In this document: positions 20,031-29,262 of the stretch, one piece after another
Layout: every line of letters begins with the position of its first letter
Numbering within the stretch: the stretch's first letter is position 1
NCBI GenBank assembly: GCA_018240695.1
Contig: JAFEFH010000012.1
Span: forward strand, 1-42,204
Reading direction: 5' to 3'
DNA: 42,204 bases
From: Pseudomonadota bacterium
GTDB taxonomy: Bacteria; Pseudomonadota; Alphaproteobacteria; Reyranellales; Reyranellaceae
The notes under the pieces: generated by a model
Told to the model about the DNA's origin: nothing
Database searches by the model: none
The model's input: the letters and a program-made list of their open reading frames with translations, nothing else
Made by a program: the position numbers and the translations under genes

Positions 20031-20054
20031 CGGTCGGTGCGATTGCACCGACCG
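20031..20054. promoter_or_regulatory. 24-bp palindrome in divergent promoter region
   Basis: CGGTCGGTGC (20031-20040) and GCACCGACCG (20045-20054) are perfect inverted repeats around GATT. A further CGACCG at 20015-20020 repeats the half-site. It sits midway between the phosphoesterase start (20001) and the kinase start (20110), which are transcribed apart. It could be an operator for both genes, or a hairpin in the phosphoesterase 5' leader. Confidence 0.45.
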
Positions 20055-20097
20055 CCGCCGATTGTGTATGGGAGCCGTTGCGCCCCGGTGAATCGGT

Positions 20098-20116
20098 TGT
20101 GACGGTTCCATGACAT
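20098..20116 (-). promoter_or_regulatory. candidate Pho box upstream of the phosphoesterase-glycosyltransferase operon
   Basis: On the minus strand TGTCAT (20115-20110) is followed with an 11-nt period by CGTCAC (20104-20099). The 18-base window matches the PhoB consensus at about 14 positions. It lies about 97 bases before the phosphoesterase start and overlaps the annotated kinase start codon. No good -10 lies at the canonical 10-nt distance, so function is unproven. Confidence 0.4.
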
Positions 20117-21033
20117 TCGTGCCTCCGAAATCGATCCTGCTGATCCGCAATCCCATCGCCGGCCGACGGCGACGTGGGCTCGTCGACGACGTCGTGCGGC
20201 AGGTGCGGGCCGCCGGCTGGAGCGTCGATCTCGTCGACACGACCGCGCAAGGCGACGCGCAGCATCTTGCAAAGACCTGCGATGCCGATCGTTACGGCGT
20301 GGTCGCCGTCGCGGGCGGCGACGGCACCATCAACGAAGCAGTGAACGGACTCGCGTGTCGAGAAGGGCGCGCTCCGGCACTGGCGATCGTGCCGCTCGGC
20401 ACCGCGAACGTGCTGGCGCACGAGCTTGGATTGCGCCTCACGGCGCCCGAGATCGCACGCACGATCATGGCCGGCCGAGAGTTGCTGGTGCAGCCCGGTG
20501 AGGCTACCGGCGCCAGCGCGCCGCGGCATTTCTCACTGATGGCGGGCGCCGGGTTCGACGCCAAGGTGGTGGCGGGGGTGAGGGTGCCGCTGAAGCGTCG
20601 GTGGGGCAAAGGCGCATATGTCTGGCGCTCGATGGTCGAGGCGCGGCGCTACCGGCCGGTGCGCTATGCCGTCGAGATCGACGGTATACGCCACGAAGCG
20701 GCGTCGGTGATCGTGACGCGCGCGCGGCTCTATGCCGGTCCCTACGTCGTGGCGCCGGCGGCGGCGCTGGGCGAGCCGCTGCTGCATGTCTGCCTGTTCG
20801 AGCGCTGGGGCCGGGCGCACACGCTCCGCTTCGGCGTTGCCCTGCTGCGCGGCCGGCTGCCGGTCACCGGCGGCTATCGCGTGATCTCGGGCCGTGCGGT
20901 CAAGGTGTCGGTGGCGAGCGATGCCGGCGAGCGCCGCCCGCAACCCGTACAGGTCGACGGCGACGACGCGCTCACTCTGCCGGTATCGATCGCGCTCGCG
21001 GCGCGATCGATCCGTTTGCTACAGCCGGCCTAG
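20110..21033 (+). CDS. diacylglycerol kinase family lipid kinase (YegS/DagK type)
   Basis: The 307-residue lipid kinase has the DAGK catalytic domain: SILLIRNPIAGRRRRG (8-23), the nucleotide loop VAVAGGDGTINEAVNG (about 65-80), PLGTANVLAHELG and HFSLMAGAGFDAKVV. The C-terminal beta-sandwich ends with PVQVDGDD, the conserved Asp of the family. It would phosphorylate diacylglycerol or a related lipid at the inner membrane face. It diverges from the PlcP/Agt-like pair, consistent with recycling diacylglycerol. GTG at 20119 is an alternative start that would clear the putative Pho box. It ends 4 bases from the convergent transglycosylase gene. Confidence 0.88.
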   Translation: MTFVPPKSILLIRNPIAGRRRRGLVDDVVRQVRAAGWSVDLVDTTAQGDAQHLAKTCDADRYGVVAVAGGDGTINEAVNGLACREGRAPALAIVPLGTANVLAHELGLRLTAPEIARTIMAGRELLVQPGEATGASAPRHFSLMAGAGFDAKVVAGVRVPLKRRWGKGAYVWRSMVEARRYRPVRYAVEIDGIRHEAASVIVTRARLYAGPYVVAPAAALGEPLLHVCLFERWGRAHTLRFGVALLRGRLPVTGGYRVISGRAVKVSVASDAGERRPQPVQVDGDDALTLPVSIALAARSIRLLQPA

Positions 21034-21037
21034 GATC

Positions 21038-22240
21038 TCAGCGCGCCGTCTGCTGGAGCCGGGCGATCACCTCGTTGGTCGGGTGACCGTCGGCCGGCAG
21101 GCCGCTCTGCTTCTGGAACAGCCGCACCGCCGAGCGTGTCTTGGGGCCGAGCAGGCCGTCGGCCTCGTCGGTGTAGAAGCCGAGCCGCGCCAGGCGGTTC
21201 TGCATGTCGATGACGGTGTCGTGCGACAGCGGCTGGTCGTCGTCGGGCGGCAGGCGCGACACCTGCGGCCCGCCGGCGATCTGCTGGGCCAGCACGCTGA
21301 CGGCCAGCGCATACAGCGTGGAGCGGTTCCAGTTCATCACCGCCTTGAAGTTCGGATAGAGGATGAACGCCGGGCCGCGCCAGCCCGCCGGCAGGATGAT
21401 CGACGCATTCTCGTCGCTCGCCGGCAGCGCGCCGCCGGCGGCGCGCCTGACACCCATCTGCGCCCACGCCTTGACCGGCTTGTCGACCGTGGTGTCGGCC
21501 TGGTCGAGCGGGAAGTTCTGCGGCAGCACGACTTCTTCCGCCGCCGGCAGGCCGGGCTTGAAGCCGATGCCGCGCAGGAAGTTGGCGGCCGAAGCGAAGG
21601 CGTCCGGCAGCGAGTTCCAGATGTCGATCTTGCCGTTGCCGTCGCGGTCGACGGCATACTTCATGAACGTCGACGGCATGAACTGCATGTTGCCCATGGC
21701 GCCGGCCCACGAGCCCTTCATCTGCTGCGTGGTCATGTGGTTGTTGGCCAGGATTTTGAGGGCCTGGACCGTCTCGTTGGAGAAGAACGCCGTGCGCTTG
21801 GTCATGCAGGCGAGCGTCGCCACGGAACGCAGCGCCGAGAAGTCGCCCATGTACGTGCCGTAGTTGGTTTCCATGCCCCAGAAGGAGACGATGTATTGCG
21901 GCGGGATGCCATATTCGGACTGGAGCTGGCCGAGCAGCGTGCGGTGCTGCGCGAGCTTCTGCTGGCCCCGGGAAATGCGGTCGGCCGTCACCGCGTTGCC
22001 GACATACTTGCCGTAGGTCAGCGAGAATTCGGGCTGGCGTGAGTCGAGGTCGATGACCTTCTGGTCGGGCGTCAGGCCGCGGAAGCCCGCGTCGATGACC
22101 GGGGCGGGCACGCCCTGGCGCGTGGCTTCGGTGCGGATGTTTTGCAGGCAGGACTGGAAGTCGCCTGTCTGCGCCGCCGCGGGGACGGAAAGGATCGCCG
22201 TCGTTGCGGCGAGGAGGAGGGACTTGGAGAGGGGGGACAT
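21038..22240 (-). CDS. lytic murein transglycosylase (MltB family) with peptidoglycan-binding domain
   Basis: The 400-residue exported enzyme cleaves the MurNAc-GlcNAc bond of peptidoglycan with formation of 1,6-anhydro ends. It has a signal peptide (MSPLSKSLLLAATTAILSVPAAAQ) and a lipobox is absent. The SLT_2 domain has catalytic Glu124 in FWGMETNYGTYMG, then AGAMGNMQFMPSTF and VDRDGNGKIDIWNS. The C-terminal PG_binding_1 domain is at about 340-395 (MQNRLARLGFYTDEADGLLG, TRSAVRLFQKQSGL). It is a soluble periplasmic homologue of MltB. The gene begins 14 bases after the PmbA gene on the same strand. Confidence 0.94.
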   Translation of the reverse strand: MSPLSKSLLLAATTAILSVPAAAQTGDFQSCLQNIRTEATRQGVPAPVIDAGFRGLTPDQKVIDLDSRQPEFSLTYGKYVGNAVTADRISRGQQKLAQHRTLLGQLQSEYGIPPQYIVSFWGMETNYGTYMGDFSALRSVATLACMTKRTAFFSNETVQALKILANNHMTTQQMKGSWAGAMGNMQFMPSTFMKYAVDRDGNGKIDIWNSLPDAFASAANFLRGIGFKPGLPAAEEVVLPQNFPLDQADTTVDKPVKAWAQMGVRRAAGGALPASDENASIILPAGWRGPAFILYPNFKAVMNWNRSTLYALAVSVLAQQIAGGPQVSRLPPDDDQPLSHDTVIDMQNRLARLGFYTDEADGLLGPKTRSAVRLFQKQSGLPADGHPTNEVIARLQQTAR

Positions 22241-22253
22241 GCCCGTGATTCTA

Positions 22254-23750
22254 TCACGAGCTGGCGATCGTCATCCCTTCAATTCTCACGGAGGGGGCGT
22301 TGGTCGAGCTCTTGAATTGCAAGTCGTTCGCGGGGGTCAGGGCCAGGAACATGTTCTTGAGGTTGCCCGCCACGGTGATGCCGCTCACCGCATAGGTGCG
22401 CTTGCCGTTCTCGATCCAGAAACCCGAGGCGCCGCGGCTGTAGTCGCCGGTCACGCCGTTCACGCCCGAGCCGATCATCTCGGTGATGTAGAGGCCGCTC
22501 TTGATGTCGGCGATCAGCTCGTCGACCGACTTGTCGCCCTTTTCCAGGTGGAAATTCGAGGTCGTGGGGCCGGGCGGGCCCGAAGTGCCGCGCGAGGCAT
22601 GGCCGGTCGGCTTGAGGTTGAGCTGGCGGGCGGCGGCGAGGTCGAGCAGCCAAGTCGTCAGCATGCCGTCGTCGATCACCGCCATGGTGGTGCAGGGCAG
22701 GCCCTCGGCATCGAACGGCCGGCTGCCCAGCCCGCGCTTCTTGTGCGGCGTGTCGACGATGCGCACGCCGGGCGCGAAAATGCGCTCGCCCATCTTGTCC
22801 TTGAGGAACGAGGTGCCGCGCGCCACGGCACGGCCGTTGATCGCGCCGGAGAGGTGGCCGATCAGGCTGCCCGAGACGCGGCGGTCGTAGACTACCGGCA
22901 GCTTCGCGCTGGTGGCCTTGCGCGGGTGCAGGCGCTCGACGGCGAACTTGCCGGCGTTGCGGCCGACTTTGGCGGCCGGCATCAGGTCCTCGAAGTGCAC
23001 GGCGCTCGACCATTCGTAGTCGCGCTCCATGCCCGTGCCGTCGCCGGCCAGGACGGCGCAGGACAGCGAGAAGCCGCTGCGCGAATAGCCGCCGGAGAAA
23101 CCGTTGCTGGCCGCCAGCATGACCGACGAACGGCCCCAGGCCGCTTCGGCGCCTTCGGAGTTGGTGACGCCACGCACGGCGCGCGCGGCATCCTCGGTCT
23201 CGGCGGCGAGCTCGAGCAGCGCCTTGGCGGTGGGCTCGCGCTTGTCGTTCATGTCGAGGTCGGGCCATGACGTGGCCAGCAGTTCTTCCGGCGCGATGCC
23301 GCAGACCGGGTCTTCCGGCACGGCGCGCGCCATGTCGACGGCGCGCTCGGCCAGCACCTTCAGCGCCGCGGGCGAGAAGTCGGTCGACGATACGAAGGCC
23401 TGGCGCTTGCCGATGAAGACGCGCAGCCCGAGGTCGCGGCCCTCGCTGCTCTCGAGCTTCTCGCGCGCGCCGAGACGCTGGGCCACCGAGATCGATTCGC
23501 CATGGACGTAGAGCGCGTCGGCGGCATCGGCGCCGAAACCCTTGGCCCAGTTCATGAGATCGGCGAGCAGATTGGCGTCGGGTGCGCTGCTGCCGGCCGC
23601 GGCCGGCCGCGCGCGATTGGCGACGGTTTTGGCCTTGGCCTTTGGTTTTGCCCTGGCCTTGGCTTTCACCTTGCTCGCGGGCTTGCGCCTGGCGCTTTTC
23701 TTCGCCGGACGCTTCTTCGGGGCGGGGGCCTTCTTCTTCGCTTTTGCCAT
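22254..23750 (-). CDS. TldD/PmbA family protein with Lys/Ala/Pro-rich N-terminal tail
   Basis: Residues from about 55 to 498 form a normal PmbA/TldE protein (ALYVHGESISVAQRLGAREK, EGRDLGLRVFIGKRQAFVSS, FSGGYSRSGFSLSC, TGDYSRGASGFWIENG). Family members pair with TldD as a peptidase that processes peptides such as microcins and degrades CcdA. The catalytic HExxxH lies in TldD and is not expected here. TldD itself is not in the window. Residues 1-50 are an unusual basic tail made of Lys, Ala, Pro and Arg, resembling a histone H1 tail. ATG 23750 is the only start before the domain that keeps the tail. Initiation further in cannot be excluded because no strong ribosome site is visible. Confidence 0.88.
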   Translation of the reverse strand: MAKAKKKAPAPKKRPAKKSARRKPASKVKAKARAKPKAKAKTVANRARPAAAGSSAPDANLLADLMNWAKGFGADAADALYVHGESISVAQRLGAREKLESSEGRDLGLRVFIGKRQAFVSSTDFSPAALKVLAERAVDMARAVPEDPVCGIAPEELLATSWPDLDMNDKREPTAKALLELAAETEDAARAVRGVTNSEGAEAAWGRSSVMLAASNGFSGGYSRSGFSLSCAVLAGDGTGMERDYEWSSAVHFEDLMPAAKVGRNAGKFAVERLHPRKATSAKLPVVYDRRVSGSLIGHLSGAINGRAVARGTSFLKDKMGERIFAPGVRIVDTPHKKRGLGSRPFDAEGLPCTTMAVIDDGMLTTWLLDLAAARQLNLKPTGHASRGTSGPPGPTTSNFHLEKGDKSVDELIADIKSGLYITEMIGSGVNGVTGDYSRGASGFWIENGKRTYAVSGITVAGNLKNMFLALTPANDLQFKSSTNAPSVRIEGMTIASS

Positions 23751-23797
23751 GCCGCCAACTTACGCGCTCGGGACCGCCGCCGTCGAGGGTGGCGGGA

Positions 23798-24034
23798 TCA
23801 GCCGCCGGCGAAGTTGATGCCGAGTCGGGTCTGCTCGATGGCGCGGTCGACCGCCTCGATCGCGTGCTCGCGATGGCCACCCTTGTTGGGTGTCGCGCGC
23901 ACCAGTTCGGCCCGCGCGCTGCGCAGCATTTCCAGGGCGCTCACCATGTGCGGTTGCGCTGCCTGCGTGATCGTGGCGCCGGCGATGGTTCCGATGACGA
24001 GGCAGGCGACGGACGATGCAAGGCCGAAGCGCAT
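23798..24034 (-). CDS. small exported protein of unknown function
   Basis: The 78-residue protein has a clear signal peptide (MRFGLASSVACLVIGTIAG followed by ATITQAAQ). A short, mostly helical mature part begins QPHMVSALEMLRSARAELVRA and ends DRAIEQTRLGINFAGG. No domain is recognised. ATG 24034 is preferred; GTG 24073 would add 13 residues before the signal peptide. It lies between the PmbA gene (47 bases downstream) and the SGNH gene (57 bases upstream) on one strand. Confidence 0.7.
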   Translation of the reverse strand: MRFGLASSVACLVIGTIAGATITQAAQPHMVSALEMLRSARAELVRATPNKGGHREHAIEAVDRAIEQTRLGINFAGG

Positions 24035-24091
24035 GGTGAGGTCTCCGAGACAGGGCGCGGCGAAATTCCGCACGCATCATGCTAGCGGAGC

Positions 24092-25180
24092 CTAGCGGGC
24101 CTTGCCCAGCGCCTTGAACCAAGGTTCGAGCGCCTGCCAGGCAGCATCGGCGATCAGCTGGGCGCCGCGGGTGTTGGGGTGTCCGTCGTAGCGGATGAAG
24201 TAGGTTTCCGGTCCGTCGCGCAGCATGACCGGCTTCACGGTGTCTCCGAGATCGACGAAATCGATGCCGAGGTCCTTCATCGTGCCGGCGAGCCATGGAT
24301 AGTCGATCGAGTACCAGCCGGTGGTCAGCACGATCAGCGCGGCGTTGTGCTCGTCGCTCCAGCGCTTGATCCAGCGGAACAGCGCGTACGCCACTTCCTT
24401 CTGCGCCGCGACATCGGCGTCGGGGCTGGCTGGCCGGGTGTCGGGCGTGGTGACGACGCCGATGCCGCCCTTGAACACGATGGCCTGCCGGATGAGCTGC
24501 ACGAGGTGCGAGTGCTCGAGCAGCCAGTTGTAGACCGCCGAATCCTGGATGAACTTCTTGGCGTCTGATCCCGTGCGCTCGACCGGCACGCGGACGATGT
24601 CGCCCGTTGCGGGATCGATGTGAAACGACCGGCTCTTCAGCGCACGACGGAAGTCGTCGAAGCTCACGAAGACGATCACGCCCTTCGGCGCGATGTCGCC
24701 ACCGTACTTGCGTAGATAGGCGACCTCGTCCGCGGTGCCCCAGCCGCCGACCGCTGCGTTGAGCAACTGGACGCGACGCTCGCGCGGCACCGTATCGGCG
24801 CGCTTCTGGAGCAGGCTGACATAGGTCTGCTCCTGGGGAAGCCCCCAGCCGAAGGTGAAGGAATCGCCCAGCACGAGCACGCGATCGGCCGTCGGTGACG
24901 GATCCTCGGTGCCCCGCTGATGGGCGGAATTGAAGTCGTAGTAGGCGACACGGCCTTCGACGAGCTCGTGCCGGACCCGGCCGCCGCTGCGGTTGACCAG
25001 GTTGTTCTCGTCGTCGAGCACCGTCCACGTGCCGGTGCGCGGCTGCGGATGGAACAGTGCAAGTGCGGCTTCCGCCGCCAGCAGCCCGAAGCACGTGATG
25101 CAAGCGAGCAGAGCGACCGACCACCATCGCGAAGGTGGTGCGGATCGCCCTGGTTTTGCGTTCCCCGGCTTCATCGACAA
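24092..25180 (-). CDS. SGNH/GDSL hydrolase family protein, membrane-anchored
   Basis: The 362-residue protein has one N-terminal membrane segment (WWSVALLACITCFGLLAAEAAL, residues 19-40) and a periplasmic SGNH domain. Block I is VLVLGDSFTFGWGL with Ser107. The Gly block is NAAVGGWGTADEVAYL and the C-terminal catalytic pair is YDGHPNTRGAQLIAD. Such enzymes are esterases or acetyl-hydrolases acting on envelope glycans or lipids. The reading frame begins 20 bases after leuA, so it may be read from the leuA transcript. ATG 25174 is an equally possible start. Confidence 0.82.
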   Translation of the reverse strand: MSMKPGNAKPGRSAPPSRWWSVALLACITCFGLLAAEAALALFHPQPRTGTWTVLDDENNLVNRSGGRVRHELVEGRVAYYDFNSAHQRGTEDPSPTADRVLVLGDSFTFGWGLPQEQTYVSLLQKRADTVPRERRVQLLNAAVGGWGTADEVAYLRKYGGDIAPKGVIVFVSFDDFRRALKSRSFHIDPATGDIVRVPVERTGSDAKKFIQDSAVYNWLLEHSHLVQLIRQAIVFKGGIGVVTTPDTRPASPDADVAAQKEVAYALFRWIKRWSDEHNAALIVLTTGWYSIDYPWLAGTMKDLGIDFVDLGDTVKPVMLRDGPETYFIRYDGHPNTRGAQLIADAAWQALEPWFKALGKAR

Positions 25181-25199
25181 AGGGAGCCGGGGCAGCGGG

Positions 25200-26963
<1,764 letters not shown>

Positions 26964-26965
<2 letters not shown>

Positions 26966-26999
26966 AGCGAGTAAGTCGAAGCGTCTTCAGTCGGAGCAT
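26964..26999 (-). CDS. leucine-rich leader peptide upstream of leuA
   Basis: The 11-codon frame reads MLRLKTLRLTR and stops with TGA. Four of its eleven residues are Leu (codons CTC, CTG, CTT, CTT). The ATG lies 9 bases after a strong promoter -10 box, so the transcript would begin about three bases before it, nearly leaderless. Leaderless leader peptides are known for trp operons of rhizobia. Ribosome stalling on Leu codons would link leuA expression to Leu-tRNA supply. The frame is too short to prove by codon statistics. Position and composition are the evidence. Confidence 0.6.
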
Positions 27000-27008
27000 T
27001 GTGCGGGC

Positions 27009-27036
27009 ACAATAGGGGGCGCCGCGCAGGAGTCAA
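27009..27036 (-). promoter_or_regulatory. leuA operon promoter
   Basis: TTGACT (27036-27031) and TATTGT (27014-27009) are separated by 16 bases on the minus strand, a good sigma-70 promoter. The predicted start is near 27002, just before the leader ATG at 26999 and about 114 bases before leuA. No other promoter-like pair stands out in 26889-27114, which otherwise holds the leader and GC-rich sequence. Confidence 0.6.
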
Positions 27037-27114
27037 CTGGCTGGGGAAGGTCCCCGCCGGAGGGGGAGAGGATCTCCGGCGGGGTCGCGACCCGATCGAG
27101 GGGAGCGATCGGGA

Positions 27115-27414
27115 TTAATTGAGCGGGATGTTGAAGTTGAGGTTCAGGCCCGACGGACCCTGCTGCTGCTGGTACATCGGCGGGGCGACGAGCATCGGGG
27201 CGGCGTAGACCGGCCGTTCGCGGACATAGACCGGGCGCTCGACGACGCGATGCTCGATGATGCGGTCACGCCCGTGGTGCCAGCCGTGATCGTAGTGACG
27301 GTAGTAGCCGTGCTCGCGCTCCCAATGATCGCTCGCTTGGGCGGCGCCGGAGAAGGACAGAGCGACCGAGCCGATGAGGGCAGCAGCGAGAGAGAGCTTG
27401 CTAACAGTGCGCAT
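27115..27414 (-). CDS. small exported protein ending in FNIPL motif
   Basis: The 99-residue protein has a signal peptide (MRTVSKLSLAAALIGSVALSFSGAAQA). A His/Tyr/Arg-rich mature part (HGYYRHYDHGWHHGRDR, VYVRERPVYAAPM) and a Gln run (MYQQQQG) follow, and it ends GLNLNFNIPLN. The ATG has GGAGG upstream. Function is unknown. The mature part could bind metal, or associate with the outer membrane. The next gene upstream encodes a related protein with the same ending. Confidence 0.75.
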   Translation of the reverse strand: MRTVSKLSLAAALIGSVALSFSGAAQASDHWEREHGYYRHYDHGWHHGRDRIIEHRVVERPVYVRERPVYAAPMLVAPPMYQQQQGPSGLNLNFNIPLN

Positions 27415-27503
27415 GGACGTGAACCTCCGTTGACATCAAGGCTTACGCAGCGTGCTCCCCCGAACGTCCCCGACGAGATTTGGGCATTTCCGCCACAAAC
27501 GAA

Positions 27504-27527
27504 ACCGGCCGGGGATTCCCGGCCGGT
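27504..27527 (-). terminator. intrinsic terminator
   Basis: ACCGGCCGGG (27504-27513) and CCCGGCCGGT (27518-27527) form a perfect 10-bp stem with a 4-base loop. On the minus strand the stem is followed by TTTCGTTTG, a T-rich tract. It lies 35 bases after the stop of the small secreted protein gene at 27562, which it should terminate. Confidence 0.7.
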
Positions 27528-27561
27528 GTGACATTTCCGTGGCTCGACATGCCGCTGGAGT

Positions 27562-27855
27562 CTAGCCCAGCGGAATATTGAAGTTGATCGCGGGCGGCCC
27601 GTAATAGGCCGGCGGATACACCGCCTGCGGCGCGTAGTATCGCGGCGCATAATATCCGTTGCGGTACCAGCGCGCGTGATCCCAGCGATAGGGCTGGTTC
27701 CACCCGGGATGCCAACCATCGTGCCAGCCGCGGTCCCAACCGTAGTGACGGTACGGACCCGCCTCGGCGGTCGCGCCGAAGGCGGCGACGGCCAGACCCG
27801 CGATCGCGGCGATCGTCGCGGCCCGACCCAACGTGTTCTTGAGAATGCTGCTCAT
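27562..27855 (-). CDS. small exported Tyr/Pro/Trp-rich protein ending in FNIPL motif
   Basis: The 97-residue protein has a signal peptide (ILKNTLGRAATIAAIAGLAVAA, cleavage near AEAG). The mature part is dominated by Tyr, Trp, His, Arg and Pro (GPYRHYGWDRGWHDGWHPGW, YYAPRYYAPQAVYPPAYYG), ending AINFNIPLG. The ribosome site AAAGGAGG is strong. Its ending and composition match the neighbouring gene at 27115-27414, so the two are probably diverged duplicates. A terminator separates them, so each has its own transcript. Function unknown. Confidence 0.78.
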   Translation of the reverse strand: MSSILKNTLGRAATIAAIAGLAVAAFGATAEAGPYRHYGWDRGWHDGWHPGWNQPYRWDHARWYRNGYYAPRYYAPQAVYPPAYYGPPAINFNIPLG

Positions 27856-28027
27856 GGCAACCTCCTTTCACTGAAGAACAACGTTGGAGATACGGATCGA
27901 GAAGCTCCTGGAATGTGACCGTCGCGGGGAATTTCGCAGCCGCTTTCGCCATGTTTCGCAGGCGGTCGCGCGGCGGTTAAGATGCCGCCAACGAGACGGC
28001 GAGACGATCAAGGGGAAGGAACGCGCT

Positions 28028-29221
28028 ATGGCTGGCCCGCTGGCAGGACTTCGCATCATCGACTGCACGACGGTCGTGCTCGGGCCGTGGGCCGCGCAGC
28101 AACTCGGCGATCTCGGCGCCGACGTCATCAAGGTCGAGCCGCCCGAAGGCGACACGACGCGCGTGCTGGGACCGGGACGGCATCCCGGCATGGCCGCCTT
28201 CTATCTCGGCTGCAACCGCTCCAAGCGTTCGATCGTGCTCGACCTCAAGCAGGACAGCGGCCGCAAGGCGCTGTTCAAGCTCGCCGAGACGGCCGACGTG
28301 CTGATGCACAACTACCGGCCCGAGCCGGCCAAGCGTCTGGGCGTCGAGTACGAGAAGTTCGAGAAGATCAATCCGCGCCTCGTCTATGTCGCCGCCTACG
28401 GCTATCGCGCCGCCGGGCCGATGGGACCGAAGGCCGCCTACGACGACATCATCCAGGCGGGCTCGGGCCTCGCCTCGCTGCAGAGCGTCGTGGCCGGCCA
28501 GCCGCGCTTCCTGCCCAGCATCGTGGCCGACAAGACCAGTTCCAACGGCGTTGTCTCGGCGCTGCTCGCCGCGCTCTATGCGCGCGAGAAGACGGGCAAG
28601 GGGCAGGCCGTCGAAGTGCCGATGTTCGAGACGCTGGTCTCGTTCGTGATGGTCGAGCATCTCTACGGCGAGACCTTCGTGCCGGCCCTCGATACCGCCG
28701 GCTACAAGCGCGTGCTCAACAAGGAGCGCCGGCCCTATCCGTCGAAGGACGGCTACTTCGCGCTGCTTCCCTATACCGACGGACACTGGAAGGAGTTCTG
28801 CACCCTGGTCGGCCGGCCCGACCTCGCGGCCGACCAGCGCTTCCAGGGCATGGCCAACCGCCTGAAGCACGTCGAGCAGTATTACGCCACTCTGGCCGGC
28901 CTCTGTGCCGAGCGCACCAATGCCGAGTGGATCGAGCTCTTGAAGAACTCCAACGTCCCGCACGGGCCGGTCAACACGCTGGAGGACCTGTTCGTCGACC
29001 CGCAGCTCAACGCCACCGGCTATTGGCAGGAGGTCGAGCATCCGACCGAGGGCAAGCTGCGCCTGCCGGGCATTGCGCCCAAATTCTCCAAGACCCCGCC
29101 GGAGGTCACCCGGCTGCAGCCGCGGCTGGGCGAGCACAGCGTCGAGGTGCTGGGGGAGGCAGGCTTTACCCAGGCCGAAATCGCAGCCATGCTGAAATCG
29201 GGCGCGACCAAGACCGCGTAA
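28028..29221 (+). CDS. CaiB/BaiF CoA-transferase family III protein
   Basis: The 397-residue enzyme transfers CoA between carboxylic acids. Family blocks are LAGLRIIDCTTVVLGPWAAQ (5-24), LGADVIKVEPPEGD (28-41), NRSKRSIVLDLKQDSGR (about 65-80), LMHNYRPEPAKRLG and the region PRLVYVAAYGYRAAGP. The catalytic Asp is expected in AYDDIIQAGSGLASLQ. ATG 28028 has AAGGGGAAGGA upstream; the longer frame from 27884 lacks family similarity before this point. Forty-one bases downstream lies a TctC-type binding protein, a frequent pairing in this kind of genome that suggests uptake and activation of an organic acid. Confidence 0.9.
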   Translation: MAGPLAGLRIIDCTTVVLGPWAAQQLGDLGADVIKVEPPEGDTTRVLGPGRHPGMAAFYLGCNRSKRSIVLDLKQDSGRKALFKLAETADVLMHNYRPEPAKRLGVEYEKFEKINPRLVYVAAYGYRAAGPMGPKAAYDDIIQAGSGLASLQSVVAGQPRFLPSIVADKTSSNGVVSALLAALYAREKTGKGQAVEVPMFETLVSFVMVEHLYGETFVPALDTAGYKRVLNKERRPYPSKDGYFALLPYTDGHWKEFCTLVGRPDLAADQRFQGMANRLKHVEQYYATLAGLCAERTNAEWIELLKNSNVPHGPVNTLEDLFVDPQLNATGYWQEVEHPTEGKLRLPGIAPKFSKTPPEVTRLQPRLGEHSVEVLGEAGFTQAEIAAMLKSGATKTA

Positions 29222-29262
29222 ACGCGGCGTTAACGAGTCGTTGCCCGTACAGGGAGGCAACG

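Noticed and set aside
23542-23817. Short plus-strand frame rich in Ala, Leu and Phe that looks like a membrane protein
   Set aside because: It is the complement of the Lys/Ala-rich PmbA tail, which automatically yields hydrophobic codons.
27144-27952. Overlapping frames around the small secreted protein genes
   Set aside because: They lack signal peptides and ribosome sites; the two genes with strong Shine-Dalgarno sequences explain the region.
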